In this document: positions 54,137-64,000 of the stretch, in pieces
How positions within the stretch are numbered: position 1 is the stretch's first letter
Layout: the number at the start of each line of letters is the position of its first letter
Source: Forficula auricularia
Taxonomy: Eukaryota > Arthropoda > Insecta > Dermaptera > Forficulidae
Length of the DNA stretch: 64,000 nucleotides
Direction of reading: 5' to 3'
Assembly: GCA_024734495.1 (NCBI GenBank)
Contig: JALMQS010000264.1
Span: 868,001-932,000, forward strand
The notes under the pieces: generated by a model
The model's input: the letters and a program-made list of their open reading frames with translations, nothing else
Told to the model about the DNA's origin: nothing
Database searches by the model: none
Made by a program: the position numbers and the translations under genes

Positions 54137-54727
54137 TTTTTTTACTTTACCATACAGGGTATGGACAAGTATTGTAATCGTGCATAAAAAAGTGGTTTTT
54201 TTCCTTCTTTTTTTTCGAAATATCTCAAAAACGGCTGAAACTATTTTGATTAAAAAAATTGAGCGAAACCATGGTATTTCGCTCTACAAAAAAGCTCTTA
54301 TAAGTGAACATTGAAAAAATTATATTTTTCGAGATAATAATTGTTTTGTCAAAATGTCTTTTAGTCTGTCTGTCCGTCCGTTAGTCAGTGCGTTATCAAA
54401 TTTTTGTGGACGAGCTAGCTCAAAAACTAGTGTGAATATCGAAACCAAATTTCACACATAGATTTTTGGTCCATTGAGATTAAGAGCTGATTAGGCATTT
54501 GGTGCATATCGACCCGAAATTAAGGGGGGGTGGAGGGGGGTTAAAAATTAAAAATATAGGTTATTTGAGCAAACTCAACCAAATTTTGTATACATAATCA
54601 GTGGGACCCCAGAAGACTAAAAATGCAACAACCCCCTACATTATTATAAATAATTTTATTAAATATTAAATATAAGTGAGAAGCCAGGTTGTATGGTAAA
54701 GTCAAGTGGATGGCCACACGTCAGCTT
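54137..54727. mobile_element. Family F TIR element, copy 3
   Basis: ACTTTACCATACAGGGTATG to GTATGGTAAAGTCAAGTGGA. The 300-bp conserved part is nearly identical to copy 1, then one family E module. A lone TIR copy is at 55224-55245. Confidence 0.75.
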
Positions 54728-54746
54728 ATTTTACGTTCCTATAAAC

Positions 54747-54960
54747 CAGGGTTCCCCAAACTTCCGCCCGCGGGCTGAATCCGACACTTGAAACTTTTCC
54801 ATCCGGACCGCGACTACTACAAAATTAATTCACAAATATTCACTATATTAAATATTAATGCCATTTAATAGCGTATTATTAATATAATTTCGTTATAATA
54901 GGGTATGTTATATCCGGTCCGCCCATCGTTTTCAATTTCTAAAAAGTTTGGAGACACCTG
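54747..54960. mobile_element. hAT-like MITE
   Basis: CAGGGTTCCCCAAACTTCCG at the left; AAGTTTGGAGACACCTG at the right. The 8-bp flanks CTATAAAC and CTTTAAGC match at 6 of 8. Internal CCGCGGGC/GGTCCGCCC words are typical of hAT ends. Confidence 0.75.
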
Positions 54961-55016
54961 CTTTAAGCGTAAATCCTTTCATCGGCATACTAAATACGAA
55001 TTTAAATAGAGCTTCA

Positions 55017-55157
55017 TGGACCCGGGTTCGAATCCGACTCGCGGCAACCGGCTCGCGGCAACCGGCTGATCCCTAGATAGAAGACAAAATTAAAAAAATA
55101 ATGGTATCGTAAATTGGCTGATGGCTAGAAAGGTAGAAAAGACAAAAAAAAAAAAAA
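55017..55157 (+). mobile_element. Family S SINE, copy 3, 5'-truncated, exact duplication
   Basis: Direct repeats AAATAGAGCTTCA (55004-55016 and 55158-55170). It starts within the head at GGACCCGGGTTCGAATCC, has a duplicated CGGCAACCGGCT word, and ends in poly-A. 5' truncation implies target-primed insertion. Confidence 0.85.
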
Positions 55158-55373
55158 AAATAGAGCTTCAATATATTAAAATAAAACTAAAGTAAAAATT
55201 TTCGAGTTAATATATAAGTAATTTTTACTTTACCATACAGGGTATTTTAGTATGCCGATGTGTAGATATTTTGAAAGAATTTGCGAGTAAATTAAAGGAA
55301 CGTAAAAAAATAACTTATTAATAATTCTTAAACGAATTAAAGAGTAATCCTAGAACATAATAATTATACTTAT

Positions 55374-56072
55374 ATTAGGGTGGCCCCAAAAAAAGAATAT
55401 TTTTTTATTTTTGATGTCGCATGAAAATATGTTAATTTAACATGTTTTTAAAATGCTCACCAAAAATCACCTCGATTAAAAAATTTAAAGAAATCGCTCA
55501 CGATTTTTAAAAATTTCGTTTAAATGGTAGAAAATTGATTTTTTTTCGTCATGTTATTATTGCCTACGTTGAAAATTATAAATATTGTGAAAATTTCAAG
55601 TCAATATATTAATTTATAGAGGTAGCTCAATATTTTTTTAATTTTTAAAGTAATGTTTTCAAGTGACCTCTAAATATAATTTTTTTTCTTGGTGATATCT
55701 TAACGAATAGGAATAAAGCATGAGATACCAAGAAAAAACATAAAAACAATTATTACTACCTAATATTTTAATATTTATATTAACAAGTCCCTCGAAAAAA
55801 TCTAAAAATCTTGAGCGAGCTCTACAAATTGATATATCGACTTAATTGATATTATCAGAATATATATAATTTTCAACTTAGGTAATAATAACATGACGAG
55901 AAAAAATTCAAAAAAAAATCAATTTTCGAACCATTTTGGAATTTTTTAAAAATCTTAAGAGACATCTTAAAAAATTTTAATCGAGTGATTTTTGGTGAGT
56001 ATTTTAAAAAATGTTGATTTAAGCGAGATGAAAAATAAAAAAATATTCGTTTTTTCGGGCCACCCTGATATA
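55374..56072. mobile_element. Fold-back element, 300-bp arms
   Basis: TATATTAGGGTGGCCC and GGGCCACCCTGATATA at the ends; the arms also share CCTACGTTGAAAATTATA and GTTATTATTGCCTA, inverted. About 690 bp in total; no coding. Confidence 0.8.
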
Positions 56073-56089
56073 TACTAGTATATACGAAA

Positions 56090-56380
56090 CGTCGGTTTTA
56101 TGAATAAAGAGATAGTATAAATTATCTTCTTCTTTTTTTGGACTGCCTCATCGATATCCACTTATACGAAAATTTTTTCCAATTATATTTATTGAATAAA
56201 AAAGTAAAATGTGTTTTCTATGGCGACTCGAAAATAGGCCAAATTGGCCTTTTTCTGCGTTTTGACCAAAAACACCTCATAACTCCGAAATTATGTAAAA
56301 AATCGGAAAATGAAAATCAGTGTTATATTAAGTTCAATTAGATTAAGATTTTTGTTTAATTTTTGTAGCGCAGTGTAATA
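56090..56380. repeat. Fragments of family D and of the 25-kb fold-back
   Basis: 56090-56165 matches the right arm of family D copy 5 (CGAAACGTCGGTTTTATGAA, then GGACTGCCTCATCGATATCC), preserving GAAACGTC but no upstream core. 56215-56380 matches one arm of 25006-25645. Confidence 0.65.
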
Positions 56381-56384
56381 GAGA

Positions 56385-57050
56385 AAATCACAAATGCCAA
56401 TCTAGAACATCAAAGTTTATATATAAACTCCTTTCACCGTTTAAAGTGGTTTCAATTTCAGATTGATATCCATCTAGGAATCGAGATATTCTATCCTCTC
56501 ATTTGACTGAAATCCTTCATTCACGTCAGCCTTTTTTCCATCCACTAATCTAATCCGAAGAGAACTTTATCTTTTCTTGTGTTTAATAAACAAGTATCTC
56601 CAATTGAGCACTCTCTTTCGATATTTAAGAAGACATGCGTGCACACTTTGCTGTCTAAGCAGATGATACAGTGCACAGTGCACACGTGCAATGCAAGCCG
56701 AGCATAGTGGCAGGGAGGGGGTATACGCGTGTGTTATTCTGCTAACTGTTCTTCCACTTTTTCTATACGATAATTGCAATTTACTTTTTACCATATTTAG
56801 CGAGAACAAGTTTTTTTTTATGAAGGTTACGTCAACAAATCATAAAAGTGTGAAGCAGAACCTGAGTGGTTCTTCTTATACTAAAAAAATAAACAAAAGA
56901 AAACGTGAGGGCGACACCGTCTTTGGAATTACTTTCCATTCTACATAATATCAAAAATTAACACAAAATTCAATCGATTTAATAGTTTAATTCACCATTA
57001 GGTCCATTGGAGAAACGTTTCCATGATTACCATTTGTTTATAGTTTCTAG
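56385..57050. other. No gene recognised
   Basis: Complex, GC-richer patch at 56580-56760 with overlapping opposite frames (56567-56809 minus, 56691-56948 plus). No motif; a host exon cannot be shown. Confidence 0.35.
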
Positions 57051-57057
57051 ATTTGAA

Positions 57058-57215
57058 AATATTTTTTTAGCCGAGAGTAGCAGAGCTGTTGATTCATAAC
57101 TATACGCTCAAACAAATAAATTATACATACATACATAGTATATAATAATATATGCATATGTTTATGTTCATCAAGCAGAGGGCAACCTCAGTGATTTCTC
57201 ATTAAGTTTCTAGAA
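57058..57215. mobile_element. Family A short element, copy 11
   Basis: Terminal module GCCGAGAGTAGCAGAGCTGT, directly followed by CTCAAACAAATAAATTATA and the right end CATCAAGCAGAGGGCAACCT. The left arm and ribozyme core are deleted. Confidence 0.65.
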
Positions 57216-57381
57216 TGTTTGAAATTCAAATCTCGCTAAAGTCAGGTATTTAGTGACTTCTAAATATACGTCGATATTAATTTTAAAAAGAAATCATTGA
57301 GGTTTATACAATCGGGTAATTGAACCCATGAGAAATAACAGATAAAATATTTCTAATTAAAAAGACTGATGGTAAAGATCA

Positions 57382-58626
57382 AAAAGATATTCCAATATTG
57401 TAGAGTGAATGAACTTGATGAATCAATAAAAAAAAATAATGTGCCTCTGATCGAGACACTTCCTCTCGATATAACAGACCAAAAAAATTATAAATGAGAA
57501 AGAAATCGATTTTATTTTATCGATCTCATCTATCTGGAAGTTCACAGAACCATTTAAATATAAGAAAATAGCATTTTGATTAAGAATTTTCTAGTTTAAA
57601 AGAAATTTTATAAAAAGATTCAATTTCTTTTCTCCGGGAAGCGAATCAACTAGAAATGATAAAAAATTTATTTTTTTCTCATTAAATATTTAATTAAATC
57701 TATTGAAATTTCATATCTGTGTGTTATTTTTGTTTATCTTTTATAGAAAATAATTTTTACTAGAATATTTGCATTTTAAAGGGTAGTTTAATAGAACCCT
57801 TATTTGAAAAACTAATAACCTTTGAAATAATTTTTAAAAATATAAAATTAATAGTTCTTATAGAACATTTAATTATTGATAATCAAAATCAATTTTGAAA
57901 GAAATTGATTAAGTACTTTTTGAGAAAATGGTCAAAAACCATCTAGACCGTCAAAAAACGACGTTTAGTGAGAAAATTTGTTCTTTGAAAAACAATCTAA
58001 AATTCCATATGAAATGAAACGTTGACTTGTGACATGGTGATGTTTTTGAAAATGACTTTTTGACGGTTCAGATGGTTTTTGACCATTTTCCCAAAAAGTA
58101 CTTAATCAATTTCGTTCAAAATAGAATCTAATTATTAATAATTAATTGTTTTATAAGATCTATTAATGTCGAATTTTTAAAAATTATTTTAAAGGAGTTA
58201 TTAGAGTTTTTTCAAATAAAGCTTCAAATAAACTACCCTATAAAATCCAAATATTCTAAAAAAAATTATTTAATATAAAAGATAAAAGAAAATAACCCTC
58301 AGATATTAAATTTCAATAGATTTAATTAAATTTTTAATGAGAAAAAAAATAACACTTTGAGGCATTTTTAGTTGATTTTATCCCGGAGAGAAGAAATCGA
58401 ATCTTTTCATACAATTTCTTTTAAACTACAAAATTCTTAATCAAAATGCTATTTTCTTATTTTAAAAAGATACTATGAACCTCCAGATTGATGAGATCGA
58501 TAAAATAAGATCGATTTTTTTCTCATTTATAATTCTTTTGGTCTGTTATCACGAGAGGAAGTGTCTCGATCAGAGACATATTATTTCTTATTGATTCATA
58601 AATCTACAATAATGGAGTATCTTTTA
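57382..58626. mobile_element. 1.24-kb palindromic element
   Basis: Arms of about 600 bp (57382-57985 and 58040-58626) are inverted copies, e.g. CTGATCGAGACACTTCCTCT and its complement, and AAGTACTTTTTGAGAAAATG and its complement. The loop of about 55 bp contains ACATGGTGATG. No frame. The left flank is a family A relic. The longest palindrome in the window. Confidence 0.85.
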
Positions 58627-58639
58627 ACTCTTAAACTAT

Positions 58640-59590
58640 TTCAGACATTTCACTCATATTAACTTTTCTGTTGGAAATTAAATCGTCTTTAATAAAGCTC
58701 ATTGTATAAATTTCTGTACCTCAAAGGGTTAGGCAGTAATGATGAAATTTATGTGGAAAATTCTGTCTTGTATAAAAATTTTAGGCTGCTAATGAATTTA
58801 AACTAATTTCAACTAAAGATATATAGACGAAAGACTAAATTAAAAGAAAAATTGAAAAAAACAACAAAACACAACCCAACAACTCGTCTAACTACTTTCA
58901 CAAAGATGATACTCAAGTTTCTATTTTATTGAAAATATTTATCTTTAATATAAGATTGTCCAAAGTATAAATCATTCACTTCTACTAATTATCACCTCTG
59001 AAATTGGCTGAATAATTTTAAAAATAATTTTCTAAAAAAAATAAAATTTATGTTTAAATAGGTACTTTACAGTAAAAATTGTTGACCCTTTAATCTAGAT
59101 ATACCTATGGTAATTGAAAAAAAAAATATATGATAATTATTTTAAAATCATAAAATTTTAATTAATAAATAAATAGGTAGCTAAATAAATAACAAAACAT
59201 AGAGAGAGAAATATTTCAATTCTCATAAATTATCATAATTGTGAATTTATTGCGTACATTCACCTAGTTGCAAGTATTACGAGTTAATTTCTTATTAAAT
59301 ATCACTTATATAGGTATGTAACTTCTAGATACTAAATTCAACTAATTAAAAATTCAATGTGAATTTAGTTAATTATATTTTTTATTCTTTTATTTATTTA
59401 TTGCATAATTATATCTTCTGAAATAATTTTATTTATTATTATCCGGAAGTAACATAGCCTCACATTAAACAAAATAAACAACATTATCTTCTAAAACATT
59501 TAATTATGGAATAATAAATTTAAATAAGGATAAATATTATTATATTTCATACATTTAAACATATATCATTAAGTTTCAATTTTCGAAAGA
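58640..59590. other. No gene recognised
   Basis: Very AT-rich DNA without recognisable repeats of this window. Confidence 0.4.
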
Positions 59591-59609
59591 GTAGTTTTGA
59601 CTAAAAATT

Positions 59610-59850
59610 CTCAGCCTATCTAACCAGTGCTTTCGCCAAATCGTTTGTCCCTAAGACCCCTAGAGATTGGGACTTCCTGTAACTGTCTTTCCTGGGACCT
59701 ATAACCTTCAGGTGCTTAAGACCCGCATCCACAGATACCTTCAACCCTAGTCAGCCTATAAAATCTTTTCACGATGGAGGGGCCAATCCAGGCCTTTAGT
59801 AATTGCACTTCCTTGATGTAATTTCTTCTTGTATTAGTCTCATTAAAAAA
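59610..59850 (+). pseudogene. Jockey/CR1-like LINE 3' fragment
   Basis: Plus strand. A remnant reads like the conserved C-terminus (PRDWDFL corresponding to SRNWNSLPAS), then CGCATCCACAGATACCTTCA, GACGGAGGGGCC-type tail sequence and poly-A at 59845-59853. It ties the tail of the SINE at 14961-15322 to this LINE lineage. Confidence 0.7.
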
Positions 59851-60039
59851 AAACCTTTTCCCAACGCACTTGAAAATAAATTTAGAAATTGGTGTCGAAA
59901 CGTACATTCTGCTGAGATTTTCTCATTCAAAATGAGCAATCTAGGTAGTTTTAGCCAAACTTCTTTTTAGAAAAACAACCTGTCCATTAAATCATAAAAT
60001 CTACAACTACGTATACTAGTATATATTTATAAATATACT

Positions 60040-60560
60040 TTTGATGCAAATAAGCATATAGGTACATGGTACAGAATTATACTGTATATGGTATAACGAA
60101 TATACCAGAAATTTGTCTATATATATAATCTTTAAAAAATTTGGTGTCGGTTCTAGGTGAAACATTTTAATAGATAATAAGTAAAAATATATAGTTTATT
60201 TGTTAGAGACTATAGTTCCGAAGTTCGACCCTCATCATCAGTCTTTTTAATTATAAATATTCCATCTGTTATCTCTAATGGATTCAAATACCCGATTGAA
60301 TATAGGTAAAGTTTTGTTGTTATAGTAAGATGGTCACTTACACAAATAGAATAAAACTATATTCAATCGGGTATTTGAACCCATTAGAAATAACAGATAG
60401 AATATTTTTAATTAAAGAGACTGATGTTGAGGGTCGAACCTTCGGAACTATAGACTCTAACAAATAAACTGCATATATATTATATACATATTTATATTTG
60501 TTATATATATGTTTATTTGCATCAAGCAGGAGGGTAGGTACAATTTCAGTGATTTCTTTT
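60040..60560. mobile_element. Family A element, copy 12
   Basis: Inverted ends GATGCAAATAAGCATATA and TTTGCATCAAGCAGGAGG; arms with TATTTGTTAGAGACTATAG. Motifs on both strands (minus 60196-60232; plus about 60420-60455) have GGAAC for GAAAC, and the plus copy also CTGATGT and GAC. Centre AATCGGGTATTTGAACCCAT is shared with other A copies. A family C end (GTCGGTTCTAGGTGAAACAT) lies at 60145. Confidence 0.7.
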
Positions 60561-60569
60561 TTTAAAAAT

Positions 60570-61210
60570 AGGGAGCACCATAAATAGAACCTGTCACTTA
60601 CTATTGAATTTTTCTAATATACCCAAGTGTATTTGCGTGAAAATTTTTTCCTTTTTAATGGCTTGTAAATTTTTTTTCCTTTTTGAAACGAAATCTACCT
60701 ACAAGGGCAGATAAACAAAATCAAGTTCATGGTGGGTGATTTTTATGGAGAACAATAGCGGGAAGAACATCTCTAATGTTAATAAGGAGTCTTGAATGAA
60801 GAGTCCGAAAAAAGAGGGGGAATGGAAGGGAGGGGTTTGCCTAAAGTGAACTCTTGGGTTCCCACGAGCAGTGTCATTAATTGCCCCGCAAATTGTCTGT
60901 AAATGAACGGACTTCATTTGCGAAGCCTCTGATCTCTTTAATTTATTAGCTCTACTAAGAAATATAATTATCCTTTTGAATTATAAGAAAAGGGCCGGGA
61001 GAAATTGCAAGCGTCATGCGGCGAAACGGACGTTATATGCGAATTCATGGGTTTAAGCGTGAGAGTGATTTGATTTAAAGGGGGTCTCACCCTTTGTATT
61101 AAAGACCAAGAAAAAAATATGAATAATTTAAAAAAGATTTATCAAATATTGCGAAGGAGTCAAAAAGATTTATAATTTTTAATGAAACATCAAATTGAAA
61201 GAAAAGGTGT
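60570..61210. other. No gene recognised
   Basis: Unique-looking DNA. A 72-codon minus frame (60699-60917) lies in a moderately complex stretch but has no motif. Confidence 0.35.
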
Positions 61211-61218
61211 ACATTTTT

Positions 61219-62173
61219 AACCGACTTCAAAAAAGGAGGAGGTTCTCTATTCGACTGAATTTTTTTTGTGTGTTTATGTTACCTCATATCTCCGCAAATC
61301 GTGAACCGATTTTGAAAAAAAAATTTGCATTGGGTTCAGTCTAGATTCCGATTGGTCCCGTTTTTTTTTTCATTGGTATTAGACCTTTTTTGTTAGGTTT
61401 GTTCGGGCCTAACTTCTTTGTTTATGAACCGATTTCGATGGTTCTTTTTTTATTGGAAAGGGGGTATATTAGGGATGGTGCCATATTAATTTGGTCAAGT
61501 TCTGGTGATATGATCAACGACGAAATACCGTAAATCTCTAATTCTTATGAGCAAATAATCGAAATTATGATAAATAAAATCTTTTATAAAAAAATCTTAT
61601 AACATTCATTTAAAACCCGCAAACGTTTCGAGATAATTTCTATATTTGTGAATTGAATTTTATTATAATTTTCTGATTCATTCGTCTGACGCTTTCTCTT
61701 ACGAGATGAAGGTATTATCTTAAGTCACTATTAATAACATCACTAAAAAGAGAAAAATAAAAATAATTTTTATAAAAAAAAAAATAATAAAACCGACTTC
61801 AAAAAACTTAAATGCAACAAATAAAATAATAATAACTTAAAAATAAAATAAAATCCACTAAAAGGTATAAAATAATTATCTTATTTAGTTACAACTAAAC
61901 GACGAAATATTAACATGAAATTGCTTTTTGAAGTCGGTGCCAAACATATACATTTTATGAAGCGCACTCGACGGATCTTAGTACGTTTGGCGGGTACGCT
62001 CGCTTATAGGTATAGTTTGTTTGGCACCGACTTCAAAAAGTAATTTCATGTTAATATTTCGTCGTTTAGTTGTAACTAAATAAGATAATTATTTTATACC
62101 TTTTAGTGGATTTTATTTTATTTTTAAGTTATTATTATTTTATTTGTTGCATTTAAGTTTTTTGAAGTCGGTT
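61219..62173 (-). mobile_element. GAAGTCGG fold-back element, copy 4 (long form)
   Basis: AACCGACTTCAAAAAAGGAG at the left, GAAGTCGGTT at the right; the fold-back part is at 61795-62173. It shares the extra 250 bp of copy 2 (9458-10405). Confidence 0.8.
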
Positions 62174-62378
62174 TTATTTTTTTTTTATTTTTTTTATAAT
62201 TTAAGACTCAGTACCCTCTCCACAAATCTTACAGATTGTCGAAGAAGGGGCAGCTTGGCCGCAGCTAGCTCGGTAAGCGTCGTAATAAATTTAAATATAT
62301 TAAACGATTCAATGATTTTATATATCAAAACAACGCCTTAAAATTCCATGAAATCATTCAAAATAAAATAATAATATT

Positions 62379-62560
62379 ACGAACATGAATTTTAGGTCAT
62401 TTATCAAAGATTTTAATAGAAATGTTTATATTGCATGTAGGAGGGTCTTGTCCCCTCGGGAGTCGAACCCAAGCACTAGGACGCTTTCCGGCAACTAGTA
62501 TAAACATATCTATAAAAATCTATTAAAATCTTAGATAAATGAGCTAAATTCATGTTCGTA
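62379..62560. mobile_element. Family T fold-back with tRNA-like loop
   Basis: Arms ACGAACATGAATTTTAG and its complement TAAATTCATGTTCGT, with TTTATCAAAGATTTTAATAG inverted. The loop in complement gives CTTGGGTTCGACTCCCGAGG, a five-pair T-arm with perfect B box, preceded by GCCGGAAAGCGTCC. Confidence 0.75.
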
Positions 62561-62804
62561 AAATTAATTGATTATATAACACAAGTTGATTTTGAGAAAA
62601 AATTCAATCTTTTCTTTCTCAAATAGATACTCTTTCATTACAAAAATAATAATAATTTATGAATTTTGAGCTTGACTTTTTAAATTAGAGAATTTAAGAT
62701 TTATTCAGTTTCCTCATTGAAAAATACAAATATTTTGGCACCATATTTTGGTAAACAACTCAAGCTTGAGTTGTTTGCCATAAAGAATAGTCTTTTTGAC
62801 TTTA

Positions 62805-63170
62805 AGTCGATTCTTCCACGTTTTCAGTAGAGGTTGCCATTAATAGTCAAAACATCAAAAACGGAATGCAATAAGGTTATTCCTCTAGTATTAGATAAGA
62901 ATCGATCGTTATTTTTTATTTTAAATCGATTCCTCCATGTCTTCGGCAATGGTTACCAATAATAATCGAAGGGTCAAAAATCTAATGTAGAATTGTTATT
63001 CCTCAAGTATTAGATGAGAATCGATGGCTATTTTTGATTTTAAGTCGATTCTTCCGTGTCTTCAGCAATGGTTACCAATAATAACCGTAACGTCAAAAAT
63101 TCTATGTAGAATGGTTATTCCTCGACTATTAAATGAGAATCAATCATTATTTTCGAAGTAAAGTCAACAT
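62805..63170 (+). repeat. Tandem repeat, 119-bp unit, three copies
   Basis: TTATTCCTC-AGTATTAGATGAGAATCGAT-type blocks at 62878, 62997 and 63116; TTCTTCCGTGTCTTCAGCAATGGTTACCAATAATA-like blocks between them (quoted loosely). Confidence 0.8.
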
Positions 63171-63289
63171 GAACTGCAAATCGCAAGTGATATCTGATTA
63201 ATAATAAAGGAATAAACATATTGAAATTTCACATGAATTTGGATAAAGCTTACTAACCATCTGCTATTGCAGTATTTTTTTTTCTATGG

Positions 63290-63490
63290 ATGAGAGATTT
63301 GAAAACGGTGTGTCAGATGTAGGGGATTATAGGGGAGCGTGTGTCCTTGGTCCATGGTGTTCTTCTGCTGCCGCAGTTACGCAGCAGCAGCAGCAGGAGC
63401 AGTAGCAGCTGAGAGACCAGCAGCGATACCCCATTCCTTCAGTAAACGTGACTCAAGAACTGGGATACAATCACACGCCCGTCCGCCCGC
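63290..63490. other. GC-richer unique DNA with CAG repeat
   Basis: A CAG run of about five units (63380-63396) with further CAG/GAG nearby. No open frame supports a polyglutamine exon. Confidence 0.45.
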
Positions 63491-63540
63491 CAATCATCAA
63501 ATCGTCTAATAAATTTAAGAGCAAATTAAAAAAAAAAATT

Positions 63541-64000
63541 GTTAAGTGATGGAAAGGCAGCTTAAGGATATGAAAAAAATTCTCTCAAATAAAATAAATT
63601 TATTGGACATTTATTTTTTCATCACTCAAAAAGCAACGTTTCGGAGGATTTTCCCTTCTTCTTCATGGGCTAGAATTTAATATAAAAAATTAATATACAC
63701 AACGGGATTACCCATCATTCATTTCATTTCCATTCATACATTCATAAATGCATATTATAATACTAAATATACATGTATAATTAAAGTTTTGAGCATCTTT
63801 TTTTTGAAAATAGTTGGTAGTTTTTTCTATATATATATATAGTCAGATTATAATATGGGCTGCTTCTCCTATCACTTATCACTTAAAAATTTCTCCGAAG
63901 AGAAAATTTCTTATAACATAAAATTAATACATTAAAAATAATATTAATAATAAATTGATAAGTGATGGAAAGGCAGCCCTAGGATAATGAAAATTTCTCA
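63541..64000. mobile_element. Family D element, copy 7, running off the window
   Basis: AAGTGATGGAAAGGCAGC occurs at 63544 and again in direct orientation at 63961. The minus-strand motif at 63634-63667 reads CATGAAGA (one inserted base in the core), a stem II of mismatched GAGGG/CCTCC type and GAAACGTT. The right-hand arm probably lies beyond 64000. Confidence 0.55.

Noticed and set aside
63369..63400. CAG repeat as a polyglutamine coding exon
   Set aside because: No frame is open far enough, and flanks have no coding character.
1..64000. CRISPR array, bacterial operons, rRNA genes
   Set aside because: Direct repeats lack CRISPR spacing, there are no ribosomal RNA signatures, and gene structure is eukaryotic.

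Overview
The window is AT-rich eukaryotic DNA (roughly 30% GC by eye) with no host gene that I can recognise. Frames are short, and the few real coding sequences belong to transposable elements: an RTE-like LINE, Jockey/CR1-like LINE pieces and two other LINE C-termini. With tRNA-headed SINEs, hAT-like MITEs carrying 8-bp target duplications, a Helitron-like end and several fold-back families, it looks like intergenic or intronic DNA of an arthropod. Insect and crustacean cannot be told apart from this sequence.

Layout. 1-3.6 kb: nested fold-back elements. 3.9-9.0 kb: a 5'-truncated Jockey-like LINE, a nearly complete RTE-like LINE cut by a 100-N gap, and a 698-bp segment repeated on both sides (probably an assembly duplication of two haplotypes). 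9.4-13.1 kb: a GAAGTCGG element, hammerhead-bearing palindromes and LINE fragments. 13.3-19.3 kb: fold-backs, a SINE sharing its tail with the LINE, a hAT MITE and tandem repeats. 20-32 kb: diverged tandem repeats, a hammerhead next to a Helitron-like element, a hAT MITE, and fold-backs including one interrupted by a LINE. 32.8-49.7 kb: dense nested palindromes, SINEs, hAT elements and tRNA-like fold-backs. 50-64 kb: copies of a TIR family, a mariner-like inverted repeat, a 1.24-kb palindrome, another GAAGTCGG element and tandem repeats.

Most striking is a clan of palindromic retroelement-like repeats, at least four sequence families that I label A to D, carrying type I hammerhead ribozyme motifs (CTGANGA, stem II, GAAA, a minimal stem III, then a GTC/GTT/GTA cleavage site). 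Ten copies keep an intact core and about fifteen are decayed. Core plus very short stem III match what is known for Penelope-like retroelements and animal retrozymes; two copies are flanked by 13-19 bp direct repeats. No Penelope reverse transcriptase is visible, so these are probably non-autonomous. In two elements (12.7-13.1 kb, 44.3-44.6 kb) both strands encode a ribozyme, always in the arm transcribed last.

A second group consists of short fold-back elements whose loops contain tRNA-like (B-box) sequence. Family letters A-G, T and S are local labels, not database names.
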